IMG/VR virus record: IMGVR_UViG_3300025652_009085
Span: 1-22,647 of that record
Reading direction: 5' to 3' (one strand)
Length of the DNA stretch: 22,647 bases
Source: a virus
Shown: one piece after another, positions 13,305-21,044 of the stretch
Position numbering within the stretch: the first letter of the stretch is position 1
Layout: every line of letters begins with the position of its first letter
Translations under genes and position numbers: made by a program
The notes under the pieces: model-generated
The model's input: only the letters and a program-made list of their open reading frames with translations
Database searches by the model: none
What the model was told of the DNA's origin: nothing

Positions 13305-14165
13305 TTAGTACTTTGAAAGTTCTTGAAGATAAGGTGATTTATTAGGTGCACTTTGAACTGGTGCACTTTCATGAATAACGCGATCTACTTTCTCCGCTGT
13401 ACTATAAGCCTCTTCTTTTAGAGTCTCGAGCCTGCTCTCTTCTTTTTTCTTGAAAAGCTTAACAGTATAGTCGAAGTTCTCAGAGATAAACTCTGCACCC
13501 TTACCGGATAGTACCTTCTTGACATACTTTTTAGCTCTTTCATCGAGTTGCGCTGCCTTATTTTCTAGAATAAACTCAGATTTAACTGCATCTAATTCTT
13601 TCTTTACTGCGGCGTTCTCTTTAAGAACAGACTCAAGCTTCTTAGAAGCTTCATTAATTTGGTTATGACCATCTAACACTGCATCTTTAACGCTTTCTTT
13701 TTCAAGAGCGCTATCAACTGCAAGGTGTGATCTTAAATTTTCTAATACCTTCTTAGCTTTGGTATTTTTAACTGCTTCTTGAATGCTAGCAGTTGGGATT
13801 TTTTCATCGATATAAACGTCGATGTAATCAGAAATGCTTTCAACTAAGCTTTCTTTAAAATTATTGGCATCTTCTGTTAATGCTGTTTCATACTTATTAA
13901 TGATTACTTTAAGCTTATTAGCTCTATCAGCATCTACCGCTTCAACTACTGTCTTTAATTTAGCACTATGATCGTTATCGATATGAACAATTAATTCTTC
14001 AAGCTTCTGAGAATATAATTCATCTTGATCATTTAATGCTTGCTCAACATGAAGCTCAACCTTATCATTGACTTTCTGTTCAAAGACATTTTCAATTTCA
14101 GATAACACTTCATCGTTGAGTGCTCCGCCGGTTGCTTCTTTTAGAATTGTTTTAATATTACTCAT
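13305..14165 (-). CDS. Prohead core scaffold protein gp22-like
   Basis: A 286-residue, highly charged, Lys/Glu/Ala-rich and almost entirely helical protein, typical of T4 gp22 (269 residues) in size and composition. It contains long heptad-like stretches (AVKKELDAVKSEFILENKAA) and a C-terminal basic/acidic segment (KVLSGKGAEFISENFDYTVKLFKKKEE) seen in gp22-like scaffolds. It forms the inner core on which the capsid assembles and is degraded by the gp21 protease. Position between gp21 and gp23 is as in T4. Its start overlaps the 50-residue upstream gene by 8 nt. Two TATAAATA-like motifs lie within that gene. Confidence 0.85.
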   Translation of the reverse strand: MSNIKTILKEATGGALNDEVLSEIENVFEQKVNDKVELHVEQALNDQDELYSQKLEELIVHIDNDHSAKLKTVVEAVDADRANKLKVIINKYETALTEDANNFKESLVESISDYIDVYIDEKIPTASIQEAVKNTKAKKVLENLRSHLAVDSALEKESVKDAVLDGHNQINEASKKLESVLKENAAVKKELDAVKSEFILENKAAQLDERAKKYVKKVLSGKGAEFISENFDYTVKLFKKKEESRLETLKEEAYSTAEKVDRVIHESAPVQSAPNKSPYLQELSKY

Positions 14166-14310
14166 GGTTAAATATATTTATATTATTATTTATGATTTGC
14201 TGCTTAATTTTCTGGTCAATCACCTCAGATAAATTATTACTTGCATTATGGTAATTTTTATTCATTACATTACCAATGAATTCCCTGATATCTGTCTTTA
14301 CATCTAACAT
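14158..14310 (-). CDS. Small 50-residue protein between gp21 and gp22
   Basis: A short frame beginning MLDVKTDIREFIGNVM and ending INIFNHE, 50 residues, Asn/Ile-rich and probably helical. It fills the gap between the protease and scaffold genes and overlaps the scaffold start by 8 nt. Its ATG is preceded at 6 nt by an exact TATAAATA motif that overlaps the gp21 stop, the same arrangement as for other genes here, which is the main reason to accept it. T4 has small prohead core genes (67 and 68) just upstream of gene 21, so a core role is possible, but no similarity can be claimed. Confidence 0.6.
   Translation of the reverse strand: MLDVKTDIREFIGNVMNKNYHNASNNLSEVIDQKIKQQIINNNINIFNHE
14175..14182 (-). 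promoter_or_regulatory. Late-type motif before scaffold gene
   Basis: Exact minus-strand TATAAATA ending 9 nt before the gp22 ATG; a second copy, CATAAATA, lies at 14187-14194. Both are inside the small upstream gene. Confidence 0.5.
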
Positions 14311-14316
14311 ATTAAT

Positions 14317-14324
14317 TATTTATA
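14317..14324 (-). promoter_or_regulatory. Late-type motif before 50-residue gene
   Basis: Exact minus-strand TATAAATA overlapping the gp21 stop codon (14320-14322), ending 6 nt before the ATG at 14310. Confidence 0.5.
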
Positions 14325-14988
14325 ACGTTTTTAGGAATTTAATAATGTTTTCTCTAAGAAAAGCATCTTTATTTTTTAAAGGCATTGTTGATATGTTTTT
14401 CTCAAAAATATCATAAGCTTCTTCGAATTGACCATATGCATTAACAACGTATTGCTTACTCTCTAAAATGCCATTTACAAAAGCTTTCGGAAACGATGGA
14501 TCAGCTACACAATCAATAGCTACTAATTTAAAGTCTTGTACACGGCTAACACCATCTTGACCTGATTCTGGGATTAACTGGCCTAAAGCTCTAGAGCTCA
14601 TACCAACTCTGACACCATCGTTAATAAGTGACCTGACAATCAAACCAGTCGGAGTTGAAAGAACTTTACTCTTACCGTAAAATACATTACCATCTTGCGT
14701 CATTTCTGTAACTAGGTGACATGCTCTTTCTAGATCAACATCAGCTGTAGTTGGATGATTTAACTCACCCATTGCTCTACCGGTACTTACCATTGTATCT
14801 TCATACCGTTTAATTTCTGTTTGCATTTCGTTAATAGAATAAATTCTTTTATTCCTATTAACATCTTCTGCCATCATATATGGACCTTTAATAAAGAAAT
14901 TTTGAGAGCCTTTTGAATTACCTTCTTCGACGATATATTCAAATTCTTCTTTCGGTGCAGGTGATTCAACTATAAGATTTAAACTCAT
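14320..14988 (-). CDS. Prohead core protease gp21-like
   Basis: A 222-residue serine protease of the T4 gp21/herpesvirus assemblin-like family (T4 gp21 is 212). Characteristic blocks are NRNKRIYS (45-51), GRAMGELNHPTTADVDLERA with the catalytic His78, and VRVGMSSRALGQL with the probable catalytic Ser131. VAIDCVADPSFPKAFV follows. It cleaves scaffold, capsid and internal proteins after (I/L)xE sequences during head maturation. The ATG at 14988 is preceded at 7 nt by an exact TATAAATA. Gene order gp21-small gene-gp22-gp23 is T4-like. Confidence 0.92.
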   Translation of the reverse strand: MSLNLIVESPAPKEEFEYIVEEGNSKGSQNFFIKGPYMMAEDVNRNKRIYSINEMQTEIKRYEDTMVSTGRAMGELNHPTTADVDLERACHLVTEMTQDGNVFYGKSKVLSTPTGLIVRSLINDGVRVGMSSRALGQLIPESGQDGVSRVQDFKLVAIDCVADPSFPKAFVNGILESKQYVVNAYGQFEEAYDIFEKNISTMPLKNKDAFLRENIIKFLKTL

Positions 14989-14995
14989 GTAATAT

Positions 14996-15003
14996 TATTT
15001 ATA
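14996..15003 (-). promoter_or_regulatory. Late-type motif before gp21
   Basis: Exact minus-strand TATAAATA, continuing as TATAAATAATATTACATG into the gp21 start (7-nt spacer), with no Shine-Dalgarno. Confidence 0.6.
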
Positions 15004-15030
15004 CTAGTAGGAACTATTTACTACTATTTT

Positions 15031-15483
15031 TTATTTTATACCTAATTCTTTTTCAGTTAAAATTAAAAATTCATAACCTTTTTTATCTGCCCATTTTTTA
15101 GCTGCTACCCATTTAGCTTGATTTACAACCCAAGTCTTTTGTTCATACAATATAGTCGTCTTTCTTTTACCTTTTGTATTACATGGTTTTTCAACTTGTT
15201 TACTTGGCTTTATTTCTATTAAAAATTTCTTTTTATTATTATTTCTATCTAAAAAAACTATAAAGTTATCAACAAAGTATCGATGCACCTTATTATCTAT
15301 AGGACTCAAATACGGTATTATAATATTTTCACTACCCCAAGCTAATATATTTTCATTTAAATCTGCCCATCTAAAAAACTTTAATTCCCAACTTGACCTA
15401 TATACAGGATCTCCTTTACCTATGTATTTTTTATTGTTATTAGGTTTGAATATACCTTGCCTATACCTTTTATCCTTTTTCAT
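15031..15483 (-). CDS. Head completion protein gp4-like (PD-(D/E)xK nuclease fold)
   Basis: A 150-residue protein, the same length as T4 gp4 (head completion protein, also called gp50/65). Hallmarks are RQGIFKPNNNKKYIG at the N-terminus, VYRSSWELKFFRW (27-39), IPYLSPIDNKVHRYFVDNF and FLIEIKPSKQ. Glu33, Asp72 and Glu90-x-Lys92 give a TnsA/PD-(D/E)xK-type arrangement, in line with suggestions that gp4 trims or seals DNA at the head vertex after packaging. In T4 it is far from gene 21, so its position directly upstream of gp21 is a rearrangement. No TATAAATA motif was seen upstream; only 15 nt separate it from the divergent gene. Confidence 0.88.
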   Translation of the reverse strand: MKKDKRYRQGIFKPNNNKKYIGKGDPVYRSSWELKFFRWADLNENILAWGSENIIIPYLSPIDNKVHRYFVDNFIVFLDRNNNKKKFLIEIKPSKQVEKPCNTKGKRKTTILYEQKTWVVNQAKWVAAKKWADKKGYEFLILTEKELGIK

Positions 15484-15485
15484 AC

Positions 15486-15493
15486 TATAAATA
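15486..15493 (+). promoter_or_regulatory. Late-type motif before plus-strand gene
   Basis: Exact TATAAATA in the 15-bp divergent gap, ending 5 nt before the ATG at 15499. It selects that ATG over an in-frame ATG at 15457 inside the divergent gene. Confidence 0.55.
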
Positions 15494-15498
15494 TAATT

Positions 15499-16023
15499 AT
15501 GATATTTGAAGAAAAGATAATAACTAATTCAAGCATTAGGCAAAAAAACTTAATGAGACCAGCTAAAGTAGCATATGAAAATCCAGATACCGGTGTTACT
15601 ATAAACAAAAAAGGAGCGTACTATCTCATTAAAGATACTGCAGATGTAACAGTTAAATATCTAGCTCATCTATGTTATGCGTCGTATGATACACCAATAA
15701 CAAGTTTGAAAGGTCTATTTACTCAAAGTGAAATAATTGATTTTGTTGGTAGAAGTAAAGAACAAAAGCATACAAAGCAACTTTTAGAGAACATATTAAC
15801 AGATGCAGGTTGTATAAATCAAGTGTCATATGAAACCCCGGTAGTAGATGATAGTACCGATACAGTTGATCTATCAGTAACTGATGAAGAAGATGTATAT
15901 GGTGATTATGAATCTGAACCTGAAACAGATGTACAAATAACCACTGTTAAAGAAGTTTTAAGTGTTAATGATGCAAGTGGTATTATTCAAAAGCTAATTG
16001 AAATATTTCAAGCTACCGATTAA
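15499..16023 (+). CDS. Unknown protein, plus-strand gene inside head block
   Basis: A 174-residue protein with no recognised family. Residues 1 to about 110 look globular and mixed (GVTINKKGAYYLIKDTADV, HLCYASYDTPI, KQLLENILTDAGC). About 118-150 is very acidic (DDSTDTVDLSVTDEEDVYGD), and a C-terminal amphipathic helix (SGIIQKLIEIFQATD) follows. The ATG at 15499 is chosen from the motif spacing; an upstream ATG at 15457 would extend 14 residues into the divergent gp4 gene. It converges on the neck-like gene, sharing a TTAA in which both stop codons overlap (16020-16023). It carries its own late-type motif, so probably is late-expressed. Confidence 0.7.
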   Translation: MIFEEKIITNSSIRQKNLMRPAKVAYENPDTGVTINKKGAYYLIKDTADVTVKYLAHLCYASYDTPITSLKGLFTQSEIIDFVGRSKEQKHTKQLLENILTDAGCINQVSYETPVVDDSTDTVDLSVTDEEDVYGDYESEPETDVQITTVKEVLSVNDASGIIQKLIEIFQATD

Positions 16024-17174
16024 CCAACAAAGAACATAGCAGGGTTTGCATCTCCTTGACCTGGTGCAGCTCCTGTAAGAAGTTGCTCTTCTAATGCTTG
16101 CTTTTCAGCTAATCCTTGAGTCATTAAATCTGTAGCATTAACACTACCACCACCGAAAAGAGATACACTACCATATTTACCTCTTATATTAGCAACTACC
16201 ATCTTTGTAAGAGCTAATGTATATTGGTATACCCATAATTCTTTAATAACATCTCTAATAGGTCTCTCAACATAACATGAAATAACCCCGTAAAATCTTA
16301 TATCACTACTACCGGCATTAGGTTGCGGATACATTCTCATTATTTGTGTTCTTTCATCAAATGTAAATGAACGTTTAGTAGCTAATAATTTTTCTCTCAT
16401 TTCCATCCAATCTTTCATAGCATACCAACTAACTAAATCAAAGCCGTAATTACCCATTGCATAACTAAAATAAGTTTGTTGAGCCATCGTCTGCTCAATG
16501 GTAAACAGTGTATTAATACCAGTAGATGAACCTTCTTCAAAGTCTGTCATAGCTATAACTTTTCTATAATCCATTACATCATAATCAAAACTATTAACAA
16601 ATTGACCGGTATTACCATTATCGGTACCTTCAACTGTAAATTTATCTTGAACTTTTGTTTTAAAAATTGAACTAATTGTAGGTACTTCGGTAATAATATT
16701 AGTATAAAAACTAGATGTAAAAATATCATATGCATCTATACCACTTAATAAAGCTGATGATAAAGAAGATATACCTGTAAATATCGAACCAGGTACACTA
16801 CTAGTAGATATATAAACTGTATTATCTTCTACTAGTTTTGTAAAATCTGGATTTCTAGTTCTTAAATCTTTTTGTTCTTTAAATGTATCACTATTCTGCA
16901 GAGTAAATAACTCATCCAATTTAATACCATAATTTCTCTTATACATATTACTATCAAATATAAGATACTCTTGTGTATAACCAGCAAATTTCGTAAAATA
17001 CTCAACTGCAATACTTATATTTTCATAAAGCTGGTCTCTATGAATTTCAACATTAATAAATGGGTGACCGAGAGTACGTAATACTCTATCACCTAATCTA
17101 TTAAAACTATCAATTCGATTATTAAGATTAGTGCTTTGAAATCCTGATATTGGTGATATGTCGCAATTAGCCAT
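16020..17174 (-). CDS. Virion structural protein, possible neck (gp13-like)
   Basis: A 384-residue protein located between portal and gp4. The N-terminal segment (NRIDSFNRLGDRVLRTLGHP, INVEIHRDQLYENISIAVEYF) resembles the helical start of phage neck/head-tail connector proteins, with a conserved hydrophobic helix pair after a Gly-Pro turn. The middle is beta-rich, and FDLVSWYAMKDWMEMREKL and RDVIKELWVYQYTLAL form long helices. The C-terminus is Gly/Ala/Gln-rich (LLTGAAPGQGDANPAMFFVG). T4 gp13 is the closest guess by position and N-terminal pattern, without a decisive motif. ATG at 17174 is preferred over a TTG 6 nt upstream; an ATTAAATA motif ends 6 nt before it. Confidence 0.75.
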   Translation of the reverse strand: MANCDISPISGFQSTNLNNRIDSFNRLGDRVLRTLGHPFINVEIHRDQLYENISIAVEYFTKFAGYTQEYLIFDSNMYKRNYGIKLDELFTLQNSDTFKEQKDLRTRNPDFTKLVEDNTVYISTSSVPGSIFTGISSLSSALLSGIDAYDIFTSSFYTNIITEVPTISSIFKTKVQDKFTVEGTDNGNTGQFVNSFDYDVMDYRKVIAMTDFEEGSSTGINTLFTIEQTMAQQTYFSYAMGNYGFDLVSWYAMKDWMEMREKLLATKRSFTFDERTQIMRMYPQPNAGSSDIRFYGVISCYVERPIRDVIKELWVYQYTLALTKMVVANIRGKYGSVSLFGGGSVNATDLMTQGLAEKQALEEQLLTGAAPGQGDANPAMFFVG

Positions 17175-17180
17175 TAACAA

Positions 17181-17188
17181 TATTTAAT
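17181..17188 (-). promoter_or_regulatory. Late-like motif before neck-like gene
   Basis: Minus-strand ATTAAATA (two mismatches to TATAAATA) with a 6-nt spacer to the ATG at 17174. Confidence 0.4.
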
Positions 17189-17214
17189 ATATCTTTATTA
17201 GATTCAATTAATTT

Positions 17215-17222
17215 AATAAATA
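17215..17222 (+). promoter_or_regulatory. Late-type motif before small plus-strand gene
   Basis: AATAAATA ending 5 nt before the ATG at 17228, in the 53-bp divergent gap. Confidence 0.45.
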
Positions 17223-17227
17223 ATAAT

Positions 17228-17398
17228 ATGGCAACACCTACATATCACGCAACAGTCGTACCTTCAGTTACCGGATCAATGTCAACACAGTATTTTGAAA
17301 CTTTTTTAAATACTACTATGAACCCGACATCAGGTGAGTTAGTTACTATATTAGATCACGGTAGTTTAGTATTAGTTTGGAAAGAATATACTGCTTAA
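17228..17398 (+). CDS. Small 56-residue protein, plus-strand gene inside head block
   Basis: A complete short frame starting MATPTYHATVVPSVTG and ending VLVWKEYTA. It is Thr/Ser-rich, uncharged in its first half and likely beta-structured; no family recognised. Support for a real gene: a late-type motif at the standard 5-nt spacing, exact filling of the gap between the neck-like and portal genes, and a stop codon directly abutting the portal stop in the palindrome GCTTAATTAAGC. It may be a small decoration or accessory virion protein (inference only). Confidence 0.6.
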   Translation: MATPTYHATVVPSVTGSMSTQYFETFLNTTMNPTSGELVTILDHGSLVLVWKEYTA

Positions 17399-19150
17399 TT
17401 AAGCAACAGGCTCTTCAGGTACACTTTCATCAGGAGCAACTTCAACTGGTTCTTCACCACCTACATCACCACCAATATCAGCTTCACCTCCACCGAATTC
17501 AGGAGGCATACCACCTGCTTCACCACCAGCAGCCACTTCACCACCTGGTGCAGCTGCTTGCTCTAAATCATCCCTCCAATTAGGTCCACCGTTAGTTATT
17601 TGAGCCAATTCCCATTCCAACTCTTTATCTTTACGTAAGAACTCTCTATTAGCTTTAATTTCTGTATCAGACCAACTAAGATATTTCTTTTGACTATAGG
17701 TGGCTGAAATATATTCATTAGTAGCTAGTGAATTGAAGTTATCAACCTTAAGTGCTAGCTTTTGACTTTCTCTCATTTCATAGAAATTAGTCGGTACATT
17801 AAATTCTAAATGTATATTTTGAGCTCTAATATCATACTTAGTAAACATATCCCTCAATTTAAGATGAGTTAAGAATCCATTTTTAATACCTTGTGCAAAA
17901 TGTTGTTGTAAACGTATAATAAACTTAGCAAATTTAAGCTCTTCTCTTAATATTTGATCACCATCACTAAACGTTGAATCTGGGTTCAATCTATTAGTTG
18001 GTACTTTTAAAGCTTTATAAAGTTTATTAACAAAATACATTAAATCTGCTAACTCACCAAGATTAGCTCCACCAGGTAATTGAGTAACTGATGTACCTTC
18101 AGAGCCTGCTCTCTTAGCAAACCAGAATGAATCAAGCATACTTTGCGGGTTAAACTTTTGAACTTGACCAGATTGGTTACTATCAAAAGTCTTCTTACTC
18201 CAATACTCTTGAATTAACTTTCTCAAATATGCTTCAGCTTTTGGTGGTGCCATGTTACCAACATCGACATTAAATACAAGACGTTCAGGTGCTCTTACTA
18301 GTCGATATATAACAATAGAATCTTCAACTAGTGATAGTTGTCTGTATGCTCGTCGTGCATTCTCAATATATGGTAATCTAAATGTCTTATCTTGATTCCA
18401 TATACCGGAATTAATATATGATACTTGATTATCATCCATTGGTATAAAATCAAATTTATCAATCTTACCTGGTTGAGTTGGATCAAAAATAGGCTTACGT
18501 AAGATGTAACCTTTAATGATCATATTTTGAATGTTATCGTAAATTGGATCAATTAGATCAGACGGTAAATGAGCTACCCCTAATATACCATCATCTGTAT
18601 ACTGTTTATGTATAATATGCTCAAAATAAACTTCACCTTCAACTAGTAATTGTCTAAAATATTCAAAACCTTTTCTTTCTAAGTCAAAGTATTCTATATA
18701 TTTTTCAAATTCGTCTTTTATACTCTGCTCAATATCACTTTGAAGTTCTGTATTTCTTAGTATTAAATTAATTACATTACCTTGACTATCTTTATTAATA
18801 CATTCATCGCATATTTGATCTAATGCATCTGAAATTTCAGCAAACGATGCCATTACTCTATAATCTTGTAAACGACCTCCTTTATTCTCTTCTACATTAG
18901 CATATACTAAACTACTATAATTACCATCAACACTTATCTGACCTGTACCGGTATTATTGTATTCATTATTAAAAAATATACTATTTTTAGCTAAAGCTTC
19001 AGTTCTTTTCATACCAACATCTTCAAATGATTGATATTTTGGGTTTAAGTCACTAAGAACTTTATTAAAATCAACCGTTTGGTATGGTAATTTATTTAAA
19101 ATGTTTTTGAAGAAACCGGATTGTTGCCCGTTATTTTGTTGATCTGCCAT
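17399..19150 (-). CDS. Portal vertex protein gp20-like
   Basis: A 583-residue portal (T4 gp20 is 524). T4-family blocks are MASFAEISDALDQICDECI (near 103-121), VEGEVYFEHII, ARRAYRQLSLVEDSIVIYRLVRAPERLVFNVDVGNM, FWFAKRAGSEGTSVTQLPGGANLGELADLMYF and LYKALKVPTNRL. It forms the dodecameric ring through which DNA is packaged and to which the neck attaches. The C-terminal 55 residues form a Gly/Glu/Pro-rich acidic, probably disordered tail (AAGGEAGGMPPEFGGGEAD) that makes it longer than T4's. A CATAAATA motif ends 6 nt before the ATG, and the upstream gp15-like gene ends 16 nt away. Confidence 0.94.
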   Translation of the reverse strand: MADQQNNGQQSGFFKNILNKLPYQTVDFNKVLSDLNPKYQSFEDVGMKRTEALAKNSIFFNNEYNNTGTGQISVDGNYSSLVYANVEENKGGRLQDYRVMASFAEISDALDQICDECINKDSQGNVINLILRNTELQSDIEQSIKDEFEKYIEYFDLERKGFEYFRQLLVEGEVYFEHIIHKQYTDDGILGVAHLPSDLIDPIYDNIQNMIIKGYILRKPIFDPTQPGKIDKFDFIPMDDNQVSYINSGIWNQDKTFRLPYIENARRAYRQLSLVEDSIVIYRLVRAPERLVFNVDVGNMAPPKAEAYLRKLIQEYWSKKTFDSNQSGQVQKFNPQSMLDSFWFAKRAGSEGTSVTQLPGGANLGELADLMYFVNKLYKALKVPTNRLNPDSTFSDGDQILREELKFAKFIIRLQQHFAQGIKNGFLTHLKLRDMFTKYDIRAQNIHLEFNVPTNFYEMRESQKLALKVDNFNSLATNEYISATYSQKKYLSWSDTEIKANREFLRKDKELEWELAQITNGGPNWRDDLEQAAAPGGEVAAGGEAGGMPPEFGGGEADIGGDVGGEEPVEVAPDESVPEEPVA

Positions 19151-19156
19151 TGTAAT

Positions 19157-19164
19157 TATTTATG
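19157..19164 (-). promoter_or_regulatory. Late-type motif before portal gene
   Basis: Minus-strand CATAAATA (one mismatch to TATAAATA), continuing as CATAAATAATTACAATG into the portal start (6-nt spacer). Confidence 0.5.
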
Positions 19165-19166
19165 AT

Positions 19167-20303
19167 TTATTCTACAATAATAAAGGTAGAATTTGCGCTT
19201 AAAGATTTAGTATGTAAAGTAGTGTCACTAAATGTGTAACCAGCTTTATTATAAGGTATGAATCTTAAACTACCAGAAGGTATGTCTGGTGTAGTTATTT
19301 GAATTGAATTATCGTTTAAGATTGTAAAAGGTATGGATTGACCTGATATATCAGGTTGTCTATCAAATCCGGTAATAGATGTAAGATTTGTATATGCAGA
19401 ACTATTATTCGAACTGAATAGAACATTTTCAGTATTGTTAAATTCGTATCCGAACATTATAACACTCCCGCTCATATTAGGTGTAACGGTAACATCATCA
19501 AACATCTTAACACCATTATAAAATGTATCTGTTATTTGTGGGTTACCTGATAAAGTAAATGATTCAACCTCATTGACGAGATTTGTAGATGTAGGAAATG
19601 TAAATGTATCACCTGATAATGAATCAAAATTATCATAATACTCTAATTTATTTTCGTTGTAAAAATTTTCTTCTATATAGAATATATTACCTACTGGGTT
19701 TGCTGTATCTTTAAACAACCAACCTTTAATAGTAAATGTTGTATCTGCTGTAACTCGAGCTTTTTGTGATGAAGTTAATTCAACTGGGTAGCTCATAGAT
19801 ACACTACCATCCCATAACACTTCACTTCTAATTTCTTGATCTTTACTTAACTGAAAAGCCTCAGGTACCTTCCAGCTTATTATAACATATGGGTTACAAA
19901 ACGGTACAAAGTTACTAATAATTTGATCCATATCAGTTTGATATCTACTGAGAATAGATACCTTTAAAGATATATTAATAGGTATAGGAGATTTTATATG
20001 ACGAGTAACCGTTTCTTCTCCTATCTTACCTTGATAATAAAACCCATCTAACTTATTAAACACTCGCGTGGTATCTCTTGCTATGCTGGTTATATTAACT
20101 GCAATTGCAGGGAGCGTTAAAGTTTTATTTTCATTAATGATATCATACATCACTCTCTCTTTAGGAGCGTATATATATCTAACGTTTATCTGATCTTGTT
20201 CATCCCTCTCCTTATTATACCTGCCTATGACTACATCATCAAACGCAGCAATAAACTGCGTTACCATATCTTTAACTTCGAAGTAAAAAGGTCTTGCTCT
20301 CAC
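19167..20303 (-). CDS. Tail sheath stabiliser / completion protein gp15-like
   Basis: A 378-residue protein whose first 205 residues follow T4 gp15 (272 residues). They run from an F-DDVVIGRYNKERDEQ start through INVRYIYAPKERVMYDI (T4: IRVPITYASKEHFM), LPAIAVNITSIARD, INISLKVSILSRYQTDMDQIISNFVPFCNPY (T4: YELSIFTRYEDDMFQIVEQILPYFQPH) and FTIKGWLFKD. gp15 forms the hexamer that caps the tail tube and sheath and joins the tail to the neck. The C-terminal 170 residues are beta-rich with Gly/Ser turns, an extension not in T4 gp15. The start is GTG at 20303, supported by a GATAAATA motif ending 5 nt before it. It begins 4 nt after the PRTase stop. Confidence 0.82.
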   Translation of the reverse strand: MRARPFYFEVKDMVTQFIAAFDDVVIGRYNKERDEQDQINVRYIYAPKERVMYDIINENKTLTLPAIAVNITSIARDTTRVFNKLDGFYYQGKIGEETVTRHIKSPIPINISLKVSILSRYQTDMDQIISNFVPFCNPYVIISWKVPEAFQLSKDQEIRSEVLWDGSVSMSYPVELTSSQKARVTADTTFTIKGWLFKDTANPVGNIFYIEENFYNENKLEYYDNFDSLSGDTFTFPTSTNLVNEVESFTLSGNPQITDTFYNGVKMFDDVTVTPNMSGSVIMFGYEFNNTENVLFSSNNSSAYTNLTSITGFDRQPDISGQSIPFTILNDNSIQITTPDIPSGSLRFIPYNKAGYTFSDTTLHTKSLSANSTFIIVE

Positions 20304-20307
20304 TTAA

Positions 20308-20760
20308 TTATTTATCCCAAGGAAACACTAACCAATCAGAAGTATTGATTATTTTACCAGAAATAGTATTCTCGTTAAAATTTGTGTTATATCTAGTAGT
20401 TAAGCTACAGTACAGTAATTCACCTATATCTGGGTATTCAGATTTAATTAACGAATTAACAGCTTCGAAGGTTCTACCACTATCATTGATATCATCTACT
20501 ACTAGTACATTACCAGTTATAGTAGGTCTTTGATACACCAAAGTTTCGCTATGTTGATCCATCTGGTGTCGCGTATTGATACCTAGATTTTGTAAATTTT
20601 TTATATCAAGTTTATAACTCAATATAGCTCCTGGAATTAAACCACCTCTACCCAGTGCAACAATTGTATCAAACTTTATATTCTTCTTACTAATACTTTC
20701 TGCAACCATATTAGCAATAAAATCTACATCATCCCATGTAAGTTTTATATTTTCTTCCAT
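20308..20760 (-). CDS. Purine (xanthine/guanine-type) phosphoribosyltransferase
   Basis: A 150-residue type I phosphoribosyltransferase, the size of E. coli Gpt (152). The PPi-loop region IVALGRGGLIPGA is at 33-45, the PRPP-binding signature VLVVDDINDSGRTFEAV at 85-101, and the terminal WLVFPWDK at 143-150 matches the WVVFPWE ending of xanthine/guanine PRTases. It would convert free purine base plus PRPP to the nucleotide and pyrophosphate in the cytosol, i.e. purine salvage. It has its own sigma70-type promoter rather than a late motif, placing it with the early-type genes, and is followed directly by gp15. The exact base used cannot be read from sequence. Confidence 0.85.
   Translation of the reverse strand: MEENIKLTWDDVDFIANMVAESISKKNIKFDTIVALGRGGLIPGAILSYKLDIKNLQNLGINTRHQMDQHSETLVYQRPTITGNVLVVDDINDSGRTFEAVNSLIKSEYPDIGELLYCSLTTRYNTNFNENTISGKIINTSDWLVFPWDK
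20309..20316 (-). promoter_or_regulatory. Late-type motif before gp15 GTG start
   Basis: Minus-strand GATAAATA overlapping the phosphoribosyltransferase stop codon (20308-20310) and ending 5 nt before the GTG at 20303. Confidence 0.45.
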
Positions 20761-20765
20761 ACACT

Positions 20766-20793
20766 ATTATAGCGTATGGCTAGCATAAATCAA
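20766..20793 (-). promoter_or_regulatory. Sigma70-type promoter of phosphoribosyltransferase gene
   Basis: Minus-strand TTGATT (20793-20788), a 16-nt spacer and TATAAT (20771-20766). Only AGTGT separates the -10 box from the ATG at 20760, again predicting a leaderless or nearly leaderless mRNA. The -35 overlaps the stop codon of the upstream gene. Confidence 0.6.
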
Positions 20794-21044
20794 TGTTTAT
20801 CCCAATCTTTTAAAGAACGAATACGAGGCTTTTTTTCAATTTCTTCATCACCAAAACCACCAAAGGTAGGCATACCTGCAGCATTAGTTTTAAGTGAAGT
20901 GTTTAAACCAGAAAATTGAGGATAGTTACTTTTACCGACACCTGGTCTAAACTCCATCTTCCGAAAATCATTTTGCTGATTCATAGCATTACCAGCCTGG
21001 TTCGAGTAATTTTCATATATCATTTCATTTTCATTTTTAATCAT
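20790..21044 (-). CDS. Small disordered protein of unknown function
   Basis: An 84-residue protein rich in Asn, Gln, Gly and Met, with low hydrophobicity (NYSNQAGNAMNQQNDFRKME, AAGMPTFGGFGDEE) and a basic/Trp C-terminus (RIRSLKDWDKH). No family recognised; composition suggests a largely disordered, possibly virion-associated protein. An AAGGGA Shine-Dalgarno-like sequence lies about 11 nt before the ATG at 21044. A second in-frame ATG (MIYENY) seven codons later is possible. It begins one base after the upstream gene's stop. Confidence 0.6.
   Translation of the reverse strand: MIKNENEMIYENYSNQAGNAMNQQNDFRKMEFRPGVGKSNYPQFSGLNTSLKTNAAGMPTFGGFGDEEIEKKPRIRSLKDWDKH

Noticed and set aside
15457-15498. 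Longer N-terminus for the plus-strand gene ending at 16023
   Set aside because: It would overlap the divergent gp4 gene, and the TATAAATA motif sits 5 nt before the internal ATG at 15499.
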